Below are positions 24,722 through 34,500 of a stretch of 64,000 nucleotides of DNA, in pieces; position 1 is the first letter of the stretch; each line of letters begins with the position of its first letter. The notes under the pieces are model-generated. The model worked only from the letters and a program-made list of their open reading frames with translations. It searched no databases and was not told where the DNA came from. The position numbers and the translations under genes were made by a program. Source of the DNA: Oscillospiraceae bacterium (GTDB lineage Bacteria; Bacillota_A; Clostridia; Oscillospirales; Oscillospiraceae); assembly GCA_015067895.1 (NCBI GenBank), contig SVLP01000002.1, positions 124,001-188,000 on the forward strand, given 5' to 3'.

Positions 24722-24828
24722 TTCAGAGCAATTCCCATGATTACTGATCCGAAAAGTTCAGCCAAACGCACACTTGAATTTCCGTGACCATTTTTCTACG
24801 ATAAGGGCATGAGGAAGGACGTGATTGT

Positions 24829-24975
24829 ATGTTCCGTAAAAAGAGGTATCTCAGATTGACCAGTCAAGAGCTGCAAGTAATCCTGCATAGCCTTATCGAG
24901 CTGCGAAACAGCCTCATTCAGCAGGGGCGGTCATCTGACTGTGTGGACGAGCTCATCCTGAAATTCTCGGAATAG
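24829..24975 (+). CDS. Small conserved element protein (paralogue of the gene at 48343)
   Basis: This 48-residue protein (starting MFRKKRYLRLTSQELQ) has GAGGAAGG about 10 bases before its ATG. Its helical core HSLIELRNSLIQQ...VDELILKF closely matches NALNELRNGLIRE...VDELLLKT in the 63-residue protein at 48343 of the same element, so it is probably real despite its size. Function unknown. It is followed by a hairpin with T5. Confidence 0.65.
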   Translation: MFRKKRYLRLTSQELQVILHSLIELRNSLIQQGRSSDCVDELILKFSE

Positions 24976-24981
24976 ACCATC

Positions 24982-25019
24982 TTACATAGGCCGCTTGTTT
25001 TTGGAACAGGCGGCTTTTT
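24982..25019 (+). repeat. TTACATA motif followed by terminator hairpin
   Basis: TTACATA at 24982-24988 is followed at once by a 9-bp stem (24990-24998 against 25006-25014) and TTTTT at 25015-25019. It is one of six places in the element where TTACATA or GTACATA abuts a GC-rich hairpin, and here it also terminates the small gene before it. Confidence 0.65.
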
Positions 25020-25027
25020 CCGTTCCC

Positions 25028-25057
25028 TTACATAGCCACCCATTCGCCGTGGGCGGC
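25028..25057 (+). repeat. TTACATA motif followed by hairpin, upstream of parA
   Basis: TTACATA at 25028-25034 is followed by AGCCACCC...GTGGGCGGCT, a hairpin with one mismatch, about 30 bases before the parA start. It has no T-run, so it is not a terminator. Confidence 0.5.
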
Positions 25058-25084
25058 TAAATCTTTAGAAAGGAGGAATATCAA

Positions 25085-25900
25085 ATGGCGAAGGTAATCG
25101 CTGTGGCGAATCAGAAGGGTGGCGCGGGAAAGAGTACCACCGTATTCAATCTGGGTGCCGGACTCGCCGCCAGCGGCAGGAAAGTCCTGCTTCTAGATGT
25201 AGACCCCCAGGGAGATTTGACGAAGATGCTGGGTCAGCGACGGCCCCATGAGCTGTCCTTTACTTTGAGCAATGCCATGGATGCAGTCGTTACCGGCAAG
25301 GCGAACGATTCCCACCCGGAGATCCTGCACCACAAAGAGGGCTTTGATTTTGTCCCCGCAAACCGGTCGCTCTCAGCAGTGGAGGTTGGACTTGTGAATA
25401 CCCCGAACCGGGAGACGGTGCTGCGCCGCTATCTGGATGGAATCCGGGACGGCTATGACTATGTACTTCTGGACTGCCGACCGTCTCTGGGTATGCTGGT
25501 CATCAACGCACTGGCTGCATCGGATTATGTCATCATTCCCATCCAGGCCGAGTATCTGGCCGCGGAGGATATGACGGAGCTGCTCGTCACGGTTCAGAAT
25601 GTCAGGAAAGGCATCAATCCGCAGCTTCAGATCGGTGGCGTGTTCCTGAGTATGGTGAACCGAACCAGATTCCGGCAGGAGATCGCAAACGCCGTGCGGA
25701 AGAACTGCGGAACCCATGTGCCGGTCTTTCGCACCAGCATTCCCGATACGGTACGCCTTGCCGAAGTCAGTGCAGCGGGTAAAAGCATTTTTCTGCATGA
25801 TCCCAGAGGAAAGTCGGCGCAGGCGTACAGAAGTCTTGTAAAGGAGGTGCTGGACATTGGCAGCAGGCGGCGCAGCAAGCCTTTTGACCTCGGTAGATAG
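25085..25900 (+). CDS. parA: ParA family partition ATPase
   Basis: The 271-residue protein has the deviant Walker A motif KGGAGKST near residue 11, Walker A' LLLDVDPQGDLT and Walker B VLLDCRPSLG, as in ParA/Soj ATPases. With ParB it would help maintain the excised circular element or locate it on the nucleoid. AGAAAGGAGG is 7-8 bases before the ATG. The next gene starts inside its last 44 bases. It is the first gene of the element's rightward operon. Confidence 0.95.
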   Translation: MAKVIAVANQKGGAGKSTTVFNLGAGLAASGRKVLLLDVDPQGDLTKMLGQRRPHELSFTLSNAMDAVVTGKANDSHPEILHHKEGFDFVPANRSLSAVEVGLVNTPNRETVLRRYLDGIRDGYDYVLLDCRPSLGMLVINALAASDYVIIPIQAEYLAAEDMTELLVTVQNVRKGINPQLQIGGVFLSMVNRTRFRQEIANAVRKNCGTHVPVFRTSIPDTVRLAEVSAAGKSIFLHDPRGKSAQAYRSLVKEVLDIGSRRRSKPFDLGR

Positions 25901-26777
25901 TCTGTTCACCACCCAGGCCCAGCGGGACGAAGCACCTTTCGAGACAATTGTACAGCTCCCTTCGGAGCAGATCAGTGACTTTCCCGACCATCCCTTCAAA
26001 GTCCTCATGGATGACAAGATGGCGGAGCTGGTGGACAGTGTTCGTCAGTACGGCATTCTTGTTCCTGCAATCGTGCGCCCTGCTCCGGACGGTGGTTATC
26101 AGATGGTTGCCGGACACCGGCGTAAGCGAGCCAGTGAGCTCGCAGGTGTTCCGCTGCCTTGTATCGTCCGAAATCTCAGCGATGACGAGGCCACCATCAT
26201 CATGGTGGATTCCAACCTCCAGCGTGAAAAGCTCCTGCCCTCGGAGAAAGCGTTTGCCTATAAGATGAAGCAGGAAGCCATGAAGCGGCAAGGACAGCGA
26301 ACTGATTTAACTTTGTCGCCAGTGGCGACGAAGTTGGATACAGCTTCAGCAGTGGGACAACAATGCGGAGAAAGCCGTGACCAGGTGTTTCGCTATATCC
26401 GCTTGACCTATCTGGTTCCTGACCTTCTCGCACTGGTGGATGATGATAAGATCGCCATGCGTCCTGCGGTGGAGCTTTCGTATCTGTCCCCGGAGGAACA
26501 GGCGATCCTCTATGAGATCATCCAGGCCGAGGACTGCACACCATCCCATGCCCAGGCCATCCGGCTTCGGCAGCTATCTAAGGACGGGAACCTTTCTGCA
26601 CGGCAGACCCTTTCTGTCATGCAGGAGCAGAAGCCCAATCAGAAGGAGCATTTCCGAATGCCCAGAGAACGCATCAGCAAGTATTTTCCGCCGGGGACGC
26701 CTGCGCAGAAGATCGAGGACACTATCATCAAGGCGTTGGAGCTTTACCGCAAGCGTCAGCGGGAGCAAAGCAGATAG
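25857..26777 (+). CDS. parB: ParB/RepB/Spo0J family partition protein
   Basis: The 306-residue protein has an N-terminal ParB/Srx domain (about 35-130, with YQMVAGHRRKRASELAG matching the GERRxxA box and DSNLQREKL) and a central helix-turn-helix (about 170-235). It would bind a centromere-like site and stimulate ParA. TTG at 25857 is taken as the start because AAAGGAGGTG lies about 7 bases upstream. It overlaps parA in another frame. No parS-like repeats were identified nearby. Confidence 0.9.
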   Translation: MAAGGAASLLTSVDSLFTTQAQRDEAPFETIVQLPSEQISDFPDHPFKVLMDDKMAELVDSVRQYGILVPAIVRPAPDGGYQMVAGHRRKRASELAGVPLPCIVRNLSDDEATIIMVDSNLQREKLLPSEKAFAYKMKQEAMKRQGQRTDLTLSPVATKLDTASAVGQQCGESRDQVFRYIRLTYLVPDLLALVDDDKIAMRPAVELSYLSPEEQAILYEIIQAEDCTPSHAQAIRLRQLSKDGNLSARQTLSVMQEQKPNQKEHFRMPRERISKYFPPGTPAQKIEDTIIKALELYRKRQREQSR

Positions 26778-26956
26778 CCTCCTGACAAGGGGGCAGTATC
26801 GCTGTAACTAAAAGTGGAACTCTGTGTTTCCCCCTCTCCACACCTCACCCCCTCCAAACTACCTGTACTACCCGAAAAGAAGAATCTATCAGCCCTATGT
26901 ATGAAACGTACCTGTAACGGGTGCGTTATTTTTATACCCACAAGGAGGAAAACAAC

Positions 26957-29900
26957 ATGAAAACCATCATCAAGAGAACCACCGCCATGCTTCTGACTCT
27001 GGTGCTGTGTCTGTCTGCCTTCCTGAGCGGCGGCATCCCCACCGTCCAGGCCGCCGAGCAGCGGGCCGAAGTCCGCAACATCCAGTTCCCCCGTGAGGGC
27101 GATGACAACTACGACGCCGCCTGGGGCCATCCCGCCCTGAAGTACCGCAACGGCTGGGAGACCAGCAAATCCAGCAAGAATATCATCCGGGCTATGGAAT
27201 CCTACTCCGGCACTGTCTGCTACTGCATCGAACCCGGTGTCATCCAGAATACCGGCGACACCTTCGTGAGCCGTGGCGATGACTTCTGGGACACCATTCC
27301 TGATGATCTGAACCACACCCTTTCCGGCGAGGAGATCCGCACCGTCATTGGCCGTATCCTTCAGTACGGCTACACCGGCAAGGTCAGCACTTCCTGGTAT
27401 TCCCAGAACGAGGAGGATGCCAACAAGCTCGCCAATCTGCTGGCTACCCAGCTTCTGGTCTGGGAGACTATCGTGGGCGAGCGTGATATGAACTTCAACC
27501 ATGTGGCTCCCGGCGATGGCTACGACTGTGTGGCGGAGTACATCGCAGAGGATCACCCCCTTCACGATAGAGTGTTCTCCTACTACGACAGCATCGTCTC
27601 CAAAGTGAAGAAGCACACCACCATCCCCAGCTTCTGCGGTAAGGAGTACAGCCTCACCTGGGACGGTGAACACTACTCCGTCACCCTGACCGACACCAAC
27701 AGCATCCTCGACCAGTTTGCTTTCTCAGCCGGTAATGAGACCGTCAAGACCTCCCACAGCGGCAACACCCTCACCGTCTACACCGATACTGCACCCGACA
27801 AGGCAGTCACCATCACCGCCACCCGACTCAACTCCTTCCGCAAGGGCTTGGTGGTCTGGACAGACGGAACCTTTGACCCCGACGGCGGCACTCAGGATAT
27901 GGTTTCCTTCGCTGAGAGCGTCAGCGATCCCGTCAGCGGCTCCTTCACCGTCAAGCTCGGCACCGGCGACCTGAAGCTGTACAAGACCAGCGAGGATGAC
28001 AATATTGCCGGCATCACCTTCACCATCACCGGCAACGGCCAGACCTACACCGTCACCACCGACGAGAAGGGCGAGATCACCCTGAAGGATCTGACTCCCG
28101 GCACCTACACCGTCACCGAGCAGAGCCACGACCTCTACGAACCCCAGGAGAGCAAGACCGTCACCATCGTCAGCGGCGAGACTGCCACCGTGAGCTTCGC
28201 CAACACCCTGCGCCGGGGCGGTCTGATCGTCACCAAGACCAGTGATGACGGTCTGGTGGAGGGTGTCAAGTTCCGTCTCACCGGTACCGCAGCCTGCGGC
28301 CTGGGCGTGGAGGAATACGCCGTTACCGATGCCACCGGCAAGGCAAAGTTCGAGAACATCCCCATCGGCTCCGGCTATGTGCTGTCCGAGGTGGACACCC
28401 CCAGCCGCTACGAAGTCCCCGATGCCCTGGATGTGACCATCGAGTGGAACACCGTCACTGAGAAGTCCGTCCACAACACCATGAAGCTGGCCCGCATCCG
28501 CATCAGCAAGACCGGTGAGATTTTTGCCTCCGTCCACTGCGACAGCGGCATCTATGTCCCCATCTACGCAGAGCAGGCCCTCGCCGGTGCGGTTTTTGAG
28601 ATCGCAGCCGCAGAGGACATCATCACCGCAGACGGCACCGTCCGCCATACCGCCGGCGAGGTCGTGGACACTGTCACCACCGACGAAAGCGGCAATGCCG
28701 TTAGCAAGGAGCTGTATCCTGGCAAATACACCATCCTGGAGATCCATGCCCCAGGCGGCACCGTCCTGAATACCGAACCCAAGACCGTGGAGCTGTCTGA
28801 GAACGCCGATGACGAAATCACCGAGGCCATGGTCAGCTTCACGAATAGCCGCCAGAAGGCCGCTGTGACCGTTAAGAAGCAGCTGGAACAGAACAAGGAT
28901 TTCGGCATCGGCCTGGGCGGCGAAATCGCCTCCGTTACCTTCGGCCTCTACGCCGCCGAGGAGCTGACCGCCGCTGACGGCTCCGTCATCCCCGCAGACG
29001 GCCTCATGGATATCATTTCCGTCGATCTGGAGGGCACAGCCACCTGTACCACCGACCTGCCCCTGGGTAGCTACTATCTCATGGAGCTGTCCACCGACGA
29101 GCATTACCTGCTTTCTCAGGACAAGTATCCCTTTACCTTCGCCTACGACGGCCAGGATATCCCTCTGGTGGAGATCACCGTCAACGAGGGCGAGGCTATC
29201 ACCAACACCCTGCGAACCGGCAAGATCATGGGCGTCAAGAAGGACGGCGGCGGCAACGCCCTGGCCGGTGCCATCATCGGCATCTTCCAGCCCAACGAAA
29301 TTGAATACACCGCCGACACTGCCATCCTCACCACCGTTTCTTCCGAGGATGGCAGTTTTTCTTTCCCCAGCGTTCCCTACGGCACCTGGATCATCCGGGA
29401 GATCGCAGCCCCGGAGGGCTACCTGCTGACCGAGGAGAGCTACCCCGTGACCGTCAGCGAGGATGGTCAGGTCATCGTCATCGAGATCGTCAACCAGCAG
29501 ATCACCGGCTCTGTGAAGCTGACCAAGGTGGACAGGGACTATCCCGAAAACAAGCTGACCGGCGCAGAGTTCCAGATCTGGGCAGATGGCAACGGTGATG
29601 AGCTGCTGACCGAGGAGGATATCCTGTTTGGCTCCATGGCGGAGACGGAACCCGGCATCTATGAGCTGTTTGACCTGCCCTTCGGCGGCTACTTCGTCCG
29701 GGAAATCAAGGCCCCCGACGGCTTCGTGCTGGATGAGAATGCCTACTTCTTCCGGATCTCCGAGGACGGTCAAACCGTCATCGTTGAGAACGGGGCCGGT
29801 GTCGGCTTCCTGAATGCACCCAAGACCGGCAAGCTGAAAATCAACAAGACCTCCAGCAACGGCAAGGTTGCCGGTTTCTCTTTTCTTGTCACCGGCCCCA

Positions 29901-30205
29901 GCGGTTATGAGCAGACCTTTACCACCGACGAAACCGGCGTGATCGAGATCGACGGTCTGCGCATCGGCAAGTATACCGTGTCAGAGATGTCCGATGATGC
30001 TTCCGAGGGCTATGTCCTGCCGAAGGCGCAGACGGTGGAGGTCATCGACAGCGAGATCATCACCGTGGAGATGTACAACCACTGGCGGGACACTCCCAAG
30101 ACCGGCGACGACAGCACCCCCAACCTCTGGCTTGCGCTGCTGGCGGCATCTGCCATCGGCCTGACGCTCTGCGGCGTGTACTTCTACCGCAAGCGCAAGC
30201 ATTAA
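26957..30205 (+). CDS. Thioester-domain, Cna-B-repeat surface adhesin with sortase signal
   Basis: The 1082-residue wall protein has a signal peptide (to about residue 33) and an N-terminal thioester domain: GTVCYCIEPG (C88/C90) and ATQLLVWE (Q165), the Cys-Gln pair that forms an internal thioester able to bond covalently to target amines. About seven SpaA/Cna-B beta-sandwich repeats follow (about 334-1048), likely stabilised by isopeptide bonds. The C-terminus has TPKTG, a hydrophobic helix and the tail YRKRKH, a variant sortase signal. AAGGAGG precedes ATG 26957. The class B sortase of the same element is the likely anchoring enzyme. Role in mating contact or gut attachment is inferred. Confidence 0.88.
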   Translation: MKTIIKRTTAMLLTLVLCLSAFLSGGIPTVQAAEQRAEVRNIQFPREGDDNYDAAWGHPALKYRNGWETSKSSKNIIRAMESYSGTVCYCIEPGVIQNTGDTFVSRGDDFWDTIPDDLNHTLSGEEIRTVIGRILQYGYTGKVSTSWYSQNEEDANKLANLLATQLLVWETIVGERDMNFNHVAPGDGYDCVAEYIAEDHPLHDRVFSYYDSIVSKVKKHTTIPSFCGKEYSLTWDGEHYSVTLTDTNSILDQFAFSAGNETVKTSHSGNTLTVYTDTAPDKAVTITATRLNSFRKGLVVWTDGTFDPDGGTQDMVSFAESVSDPVSGSFTVKLGTGDLKLYKTSEDDNIAGITFTITGNGQTYTVTTDEKGEITLKDLTPGTYTVTEQSHDLYEPQESKTVTIVSGETATVSFANTLRRGGLIVTKTSDDGLVEGVKFRLTGTAACGLGVEEYAVTDATGKAKFENIPIGSGYVLSEVDTPSRYEVPDALDVTIEWNTVTEKSVHNTMKLARIRISKTGEIFASVHCDSGIYVPIYAEQALAGAVFEIAAAEDIITADGTVRHTAGEVVDTVTTDESGNAVSKELYPGKYTILEIHAPGGTVLNTEPKTVELSENADDEITEAMVSFTNSRQKAAVTVKKQLEQNKDFGIGLGGEIASVTFGLYAAEELTAADGSVIPADGLMDIISVDLEGTATCTTDLPLGSYYLMELSTDEHYLLSQDKYPFTFAYDGQDIPLVEITVNEGEAITNTLRTGKIMGVKKDGGGNALAGAIIGIFQPNEIEYTADTAILTTVSSEDGSFSFPSVPYGTWIIREIAAPEGYLLTEESYPVTVSEDGQVIVIEIVNQQITGSVKLTKVDRDYPENKLTGAEFQIWADGNGDELLTEEDILFGSMAETEPGIYELFDLPFGGYFVREIKAPDGFVLDENAYFFRISEDGQTVIVENGAGVGFLNAPKTGKLKINKTSSNGKVAGFSFLVTGPSGYEQTFTTDETGVIEIDGLRIGKYTVSEMSDDASEGYVLPKAQTVEVIDSEIITVEMYNHWRDTPKTGDDSTPNLWLALLAASAIGLTLCGVYFYRKRKH

Positions 30206-30210
30206 TTCAT

Positions 30211-30237
30211 ATGGGCGGCACTGCCGCCCATTACATA
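30211..30237 (+). repeat. Hairpin followed by TTACATA, after the adhesin gene
   Basis: ATGGGCGGC (30211-30219) and GCCGCCCAT (30223-30231) form a perfect 9-bp stem with a 3-base loop, and TTACATA (30231-30237) overlaps the end of the stem. There is no T-run. Confidence 0.65.
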
Positions 30238-30257
30238 CCAAAGAAAGGAGGAAAACA

Positions 30258-30521
30258 ATGACACAGCGGACAAACGCCGGATACACCATCACGGACTCGT
30301 TGACCATCGGCAATACGGAGTTCGTCATCGGAAAGAACAACGCCACGCCGCCCATGTTCGTCACCTGGGCCTGCAAAGGCGGCAATGACTACTTCTGGGG
30401 CCATTACATGGAAACCAGAGAAGCGGCAGAGCGAGATCTGCTGGATCGTGCAGCAATCGAGCTGGAGCTGCAATACCCCAGCCGGGAAACCAAACCAAGA
30501 GACAAGGAGCGTGAGCGATAA
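30258..30521 (+). CDS. Small hypothetical conjugative-element protein
   Basis: The 87-residue protein has a well-placed AAGAAAGGAGG before its ATG. It shows a short beta-rich N-terminal part (FVIGKNNATPPMFVTWAC) and a charged helical C-terminus. No signal peptide or membrane helix. Its stop overlaps the next start by one base, so the two are translationally coupled. Family and function were not recognised. Confidence 0.7.
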   Translation: MTQRTNAGYTITDSLTIGNTEFVIGKNNATPPMFVTWACKGGNDYFWGHYMETREAAERDLLDRAAIELELQYPSRETKPRDKERER

Positions 30522-31486
30522 TGGATTTGACCCTCAGACCGATGACTGAGACGGAGCGGATGTACAGCTACACCCAGAGCTATCAGCTCATGATGCAGAC
30601 AGGCTGCATTGGGCATCTCCGGGGCGATTTCGGCAACACCGGAGAGCAGTTCTTTACCACCTGGGATGACCACCGAGCGGATATCAAATCGGAGGATTTC
30701 AAGACAGAGTTTGATGCTGTCATCGATGCCCTGCGCAGCGATTCCCGATTTGGCGGCATCCTCGCCGGACGAAAGGCTATGCGATCTTACTGCGCCAGAA
30801 ACAACGACAGCAGCTTTCACAATGACCGGAATGAATACGGCTTCCGTGCGGATACGAGTCACTACTCCTACTTCCTGCGCCTGACGCCCAACAAGGGCGA
30901 CTACAATGTTTACTGCTACTGCTATCTGCGCCAGTGGCTGGATCGCCATATGGCCAGAGCCGAGCGTGGTATCCGTTTCATTACTCCGAGTTACAAGGAG
31001 CTGTTCCGCATCCGGGACGGTGATCGCATCCGCATCATTACCAAAGGCGGCGAACACCGAGAGATGACCTGCCGTTATGTAGACGAGTGCCATTTTGAGG
31101 CCAGTAGCATCCGGGGCGACAACCTGTATCATATCGCAGAATTTGCAGAACGCAAGGAGGCAAGCGGATGCCAGTCCATCGTTCCTCTTCGTAAGTCTCT
31201 GCCTGACAGGTGCTTCAGCTTTCTGGAATCCACCGGCGAGGTCATTGTGATCGAGAAGGGATGTAAGGGCTATGCGCCCACCGGTAAATATGCCGAGAAT
31301 GAAACACCCCAGGAATGCGTCGATTCTCTTAATCAGGCAATGGGCGTGACCAGAGCGCAGGCCGCAGCCATGAAAGCCGGTTCCATGTTCGGCTTTGAGG
31401 TTCCCGGCGCAGATCCCGCCAACTATGACGAGCAGGGATTTCCTGTCCGTGCCGGAAGAAAGCAGGAACGAGGGGATGCACGATGA
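30521..31486 (+). CDS. Hypothetical conjugative-element protein
   Basis: The 321-residue soluble protein has no signal peptide or transmembrane helix. Its N-terminal half is aromatic- and Arg-rich (YCYCYLRQWLDRHMARAERG), the middle has a beta-like segment (RIRDGDRIRIITKGGEHREM), and a C-terminal stretch (TPQECVDSLNQAMGVTRAQ) precedes a basic tail. It is coupled to the gene before it and precedes the methylase-helicase by about 30 bases. Its place beside the helicase suggests a role in element DNA handling, but no domain was recognised with confidence. Confidence 0.7.
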   Translation: MDLTLRPMTETERMYSYTQSYQLMMQTGCIGHLRGDFGNTGEQFFTTWDDHRADIKSEDFKTEFDAVIDALRSDSRFGGILAGRKAMRSYCARNNDSSFHNDRNEYGFRADTSHYSYFLRLTPNKGDYNVYCYCYLRQWLDRHMARAERGIRFITPSYKELFRIRDGDRIRIITKGGEHREMTCRYVDECHFEASSIRGDNLYHIAEFAERKEASGCQSIVPLRKSLPDRCFSFLESTGEVIVIEKGCKGYAPTGKYAENETPQECVDSLNQAMGVTRAQAAAMKAGSMFGFEVPGADPANYDEQGFPVRAGRKQERGDAR

Positions 31487-31519
31487 ATCCAAATTACAAC
31501 AACGGAGGAGGTGGTGCAG

Positions 31520-34500
31520 ATGGCATCATGCTATGATCGGATCACAAAGCTGTATCAATACGCCCAGGAACAGGTAGCCTCCCCGGAGGGATGGAGGGAC
31601 TTCCTGCGTACCGCTTGCAGGAACTACCGTCTGACCTTCCCGGATCAGCTTCTGGTCTATATCCAGAGGCCGGACGCCACCGCCTTGCTGGAGATCGAGC
31701 GTTGGAACAGGCGGTTCCACCGTTGGGTCAATAAGGGTGCCACCGGCATCGCCGTCTTTGACAGCACTCACATCGGCAGAGTAAAATACTATTTTGACAT
31801 CTCCGATACCCACCCCGGAAGAAAGCCCCGGCCGGTTCCCATTTGGCAGATGCAGCCGGAACATGAAGCAGCAGTGCAGGAAGCCCTGGAAAAGAAATTC
31901 GGCTCATTGGAGGACAAATCTACCTTCTCTTCCGCACTTGTTTCCGCAGTTTACAATGCGGTGGCAGCGAATTTGGAGGACTATCTGGGGCAGCTCCTCT
32001 ACTACAAGGCCGGAAGTCATCTGGAGCCTCTGGATGACGATGGAATCAGGATCATCTACCGCACCATGCTTCAGAGCAGCATTTCCTATATGCTTCTGAG
32101 CCGCTGCGGACTTGACCCGGAAGCACAAATTCCTACGGATTCCTTTGACTTTATCCAGGGCTTCAATACGCCGGATACCCTCAATGCCCTGGGCGTGGCA
32201 ACCGGCATCATTGGTCAGATGTGCCTGGATGAGATCGCCCGGACGGTTCTGACCTTTGAGCAGAATCGCACAGTTGCATCTGTCCCCAAAACAGGCTATT
32301 CTGGGGACAGAACCCAACAAGAAAGGAGCCAAACGCATGGACGGAATGAATTACAGAATGGAGAACGGGTATCGGCTTCCCGACCTGCTGCCGCCCCCGG
32401 AGCAGGAAGCACCCCATGGGAAGTACGCATTGCTGCGCCGGCAGTTCCTGAAGCAGCACAGACCGGTGATGTTCACGAATCTGCTGACCAACGGGAACCT
32501 GAATCGGCACCTGTCGGAGATCCAGCAGACGGCCACGACCCGGCTGGATCAGTTGATGTCGCAGATGGCAGCACAGCAGGGCTTGACGGAGGAGCTGAAG
32601 GCCAAGGATCAGCTTCTCTGGGTGGGCATGATGAACAACATCCGGCAGGCGGCAGAGGAGAACGTTCTGACGGAGCTGGTGTACAGCTGACGATTGAAAA
32701 CGCAGGAGGCGAAGTGCTTCCTGCGTTTTCTGATTCCCAACTGACCATCTTCGATCTTCCATCCCAGGATGATACGGAGCAGCTTTCGCTCCAGTCCCAT
32801 TTTCAGCTTCCGCAGCAGCTCATTGACGAGGCTTTGTGCATCGGCTCCAATCAGATGAAAAGCCGCATTATCATCTGCGCCGAGTTCCGTAAAGATAAGC
32901 CCCTGGAGGAGAATGCCGCATTTCTGCAAAAGCACTACGGAACCAACGGGGCAGGCTTCTTCTTTGATGGGCGTAAGGTTTCCCTATGGTACACGCCGGA
33001 TGGAATGCAGATCTCTTGGGGAAGCACTGCCCAAATCCGTCATGCAACCGTGCTGACCTGGGAACAGGCTGCAAAGCGAATCCGGGAGCTGCTGGATCTG
33101 GGACGGTATATGCCCCAAAATGAGATCGAGCAGGCTGTTGACTATGACAGAAAGGTACTGGCAGATCATCTGGTCTACTTCCGTCGGGAGCTTTCCAAAC
33201 AGGCCGTGGAAGCTGGCTTCCTTCCGCTGACCTCCAAATTCTACCTTTCCCACGACTGGTACCCGGAGACAAAAAGTGAGCTGCATCTGGCTCTGGAGAA
33301 TCCGGAGCAGGTGGAGCTGTTCATCAAGGAATTTGAGGAGCTTGCAGAGGCATGGGAAAAGGATTCCTCGCTCATCAAATCCAAACGATATGGCCCAAGA
33401 GAGACTGTGCGCCGACTGTCCGACCTTCGCCTAGAGCCGGTTCGCTTTGAAGCCGCCGAATATGTGTCCCACGACCGTCAATACTTCATCTCCGATGGCG
33501 AGCGGGATCAGGTACTGCGCACCAGATTTTCTGATTACCGCCTGAATGTATATTCCTACTTTGCGACCCACAAGGAACTGTCCGACCGTGAACGGTTTTT
33601 GAAAAGCCTCCATTCAGCCGGGTCTGGTTCTTACGGAGGCAATGACAATCTGACCTATGACAGCAAGGGCATCCTTTTCAGCCACGGCAATGTCAGCCGG
33701 CCTTATGCCAAGCTGGAACTGAGCTGGAGTGCAGCAGCAAAACGAATCGGGGAGCTGATTCAGCAGAACCGTTTCCTCGATGAAAAGGACAGGGCCGCCA
33801 TGGCGGATTTCGAGCATAAGCAGCTTGCCACAGAGATCAGAACCTTCTTTGCCAACGCTCCCGACCTGTTCCAGCGGCCTTATGCCGTCCAGACTACGCC
33901 TGAATTCTGGGATGGCGTTCGGGAAATACAGAAACAGCTAACGGATGCACAGCGGGTAGAGCAGATCTACACGGAAATGATGCTGCCCCTCTGGGAAATC
34001 ACCCCGCAGGATGACCGCAACTATGAATCCCGGAAGCAGACGATGGAGCATATGCGCTCGTTCCGGGAGGGAACCTACTCCGTTTTTGGTACAGGAAAAA
34101 CCATCCGTCCTGCGGTGGTGCCAGAAACGCCACAGCCTGAAAAAGAAATCCCCAATGAGGATACCACGCTTTCCAATCGTCCTGTTGGCCGTATAGATTT
34201 CCTTGCCTCCAGCGGCAAAATCCGGGAGAGCATCGAATACAGCGACCCGGAGCAATTCGTCAAAACCATTCTGAACGAAAACGACAGCGGTGTTCCCATG
34301 TGCATCGTCCTCTACCGGGATCAGTCCGGAAACACCATCCCGAAAGACTTCCTCCAGCAGCTCGACCCGCCGCCCCAGGGCTTTTCGATTATCGATGCCC
34401 CGTATCTGGAGCAGATAACTCCCACTGCTGAACCAGTTCAGGAGGAACCACAGGCAATTGAGCAGCCCATGACCGTACCCAAGCCCCGACGGGAGCGGGT

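Noticed and set aside
24521..24787. Plus-strand frame of 88 residues at the element's left border
   Set aside because: It reads through two hairpins, has no ribosome site and no recognisable sequence features.
25857..25900. Apparent frameshift between parA and parB
   Set aside because: The 44-base overlap is explained by a TTG start for parB with AAAGGAGGTG upstream; both proteins are complete.
27725..29773. Minus-strand frame of 682 residues opposite the adhesin
   Set aside because: Antisense of Cna-B repeats in GC-rich DNA; the product is Gly/Asp/Val-rich without motifs.
31511..31519. GTG start for the methylase-helicase nine bases upstream
   Set aside because: The GGAGGAG site ends one or two bases before it, too close; ATG 31520 has normal spacing.
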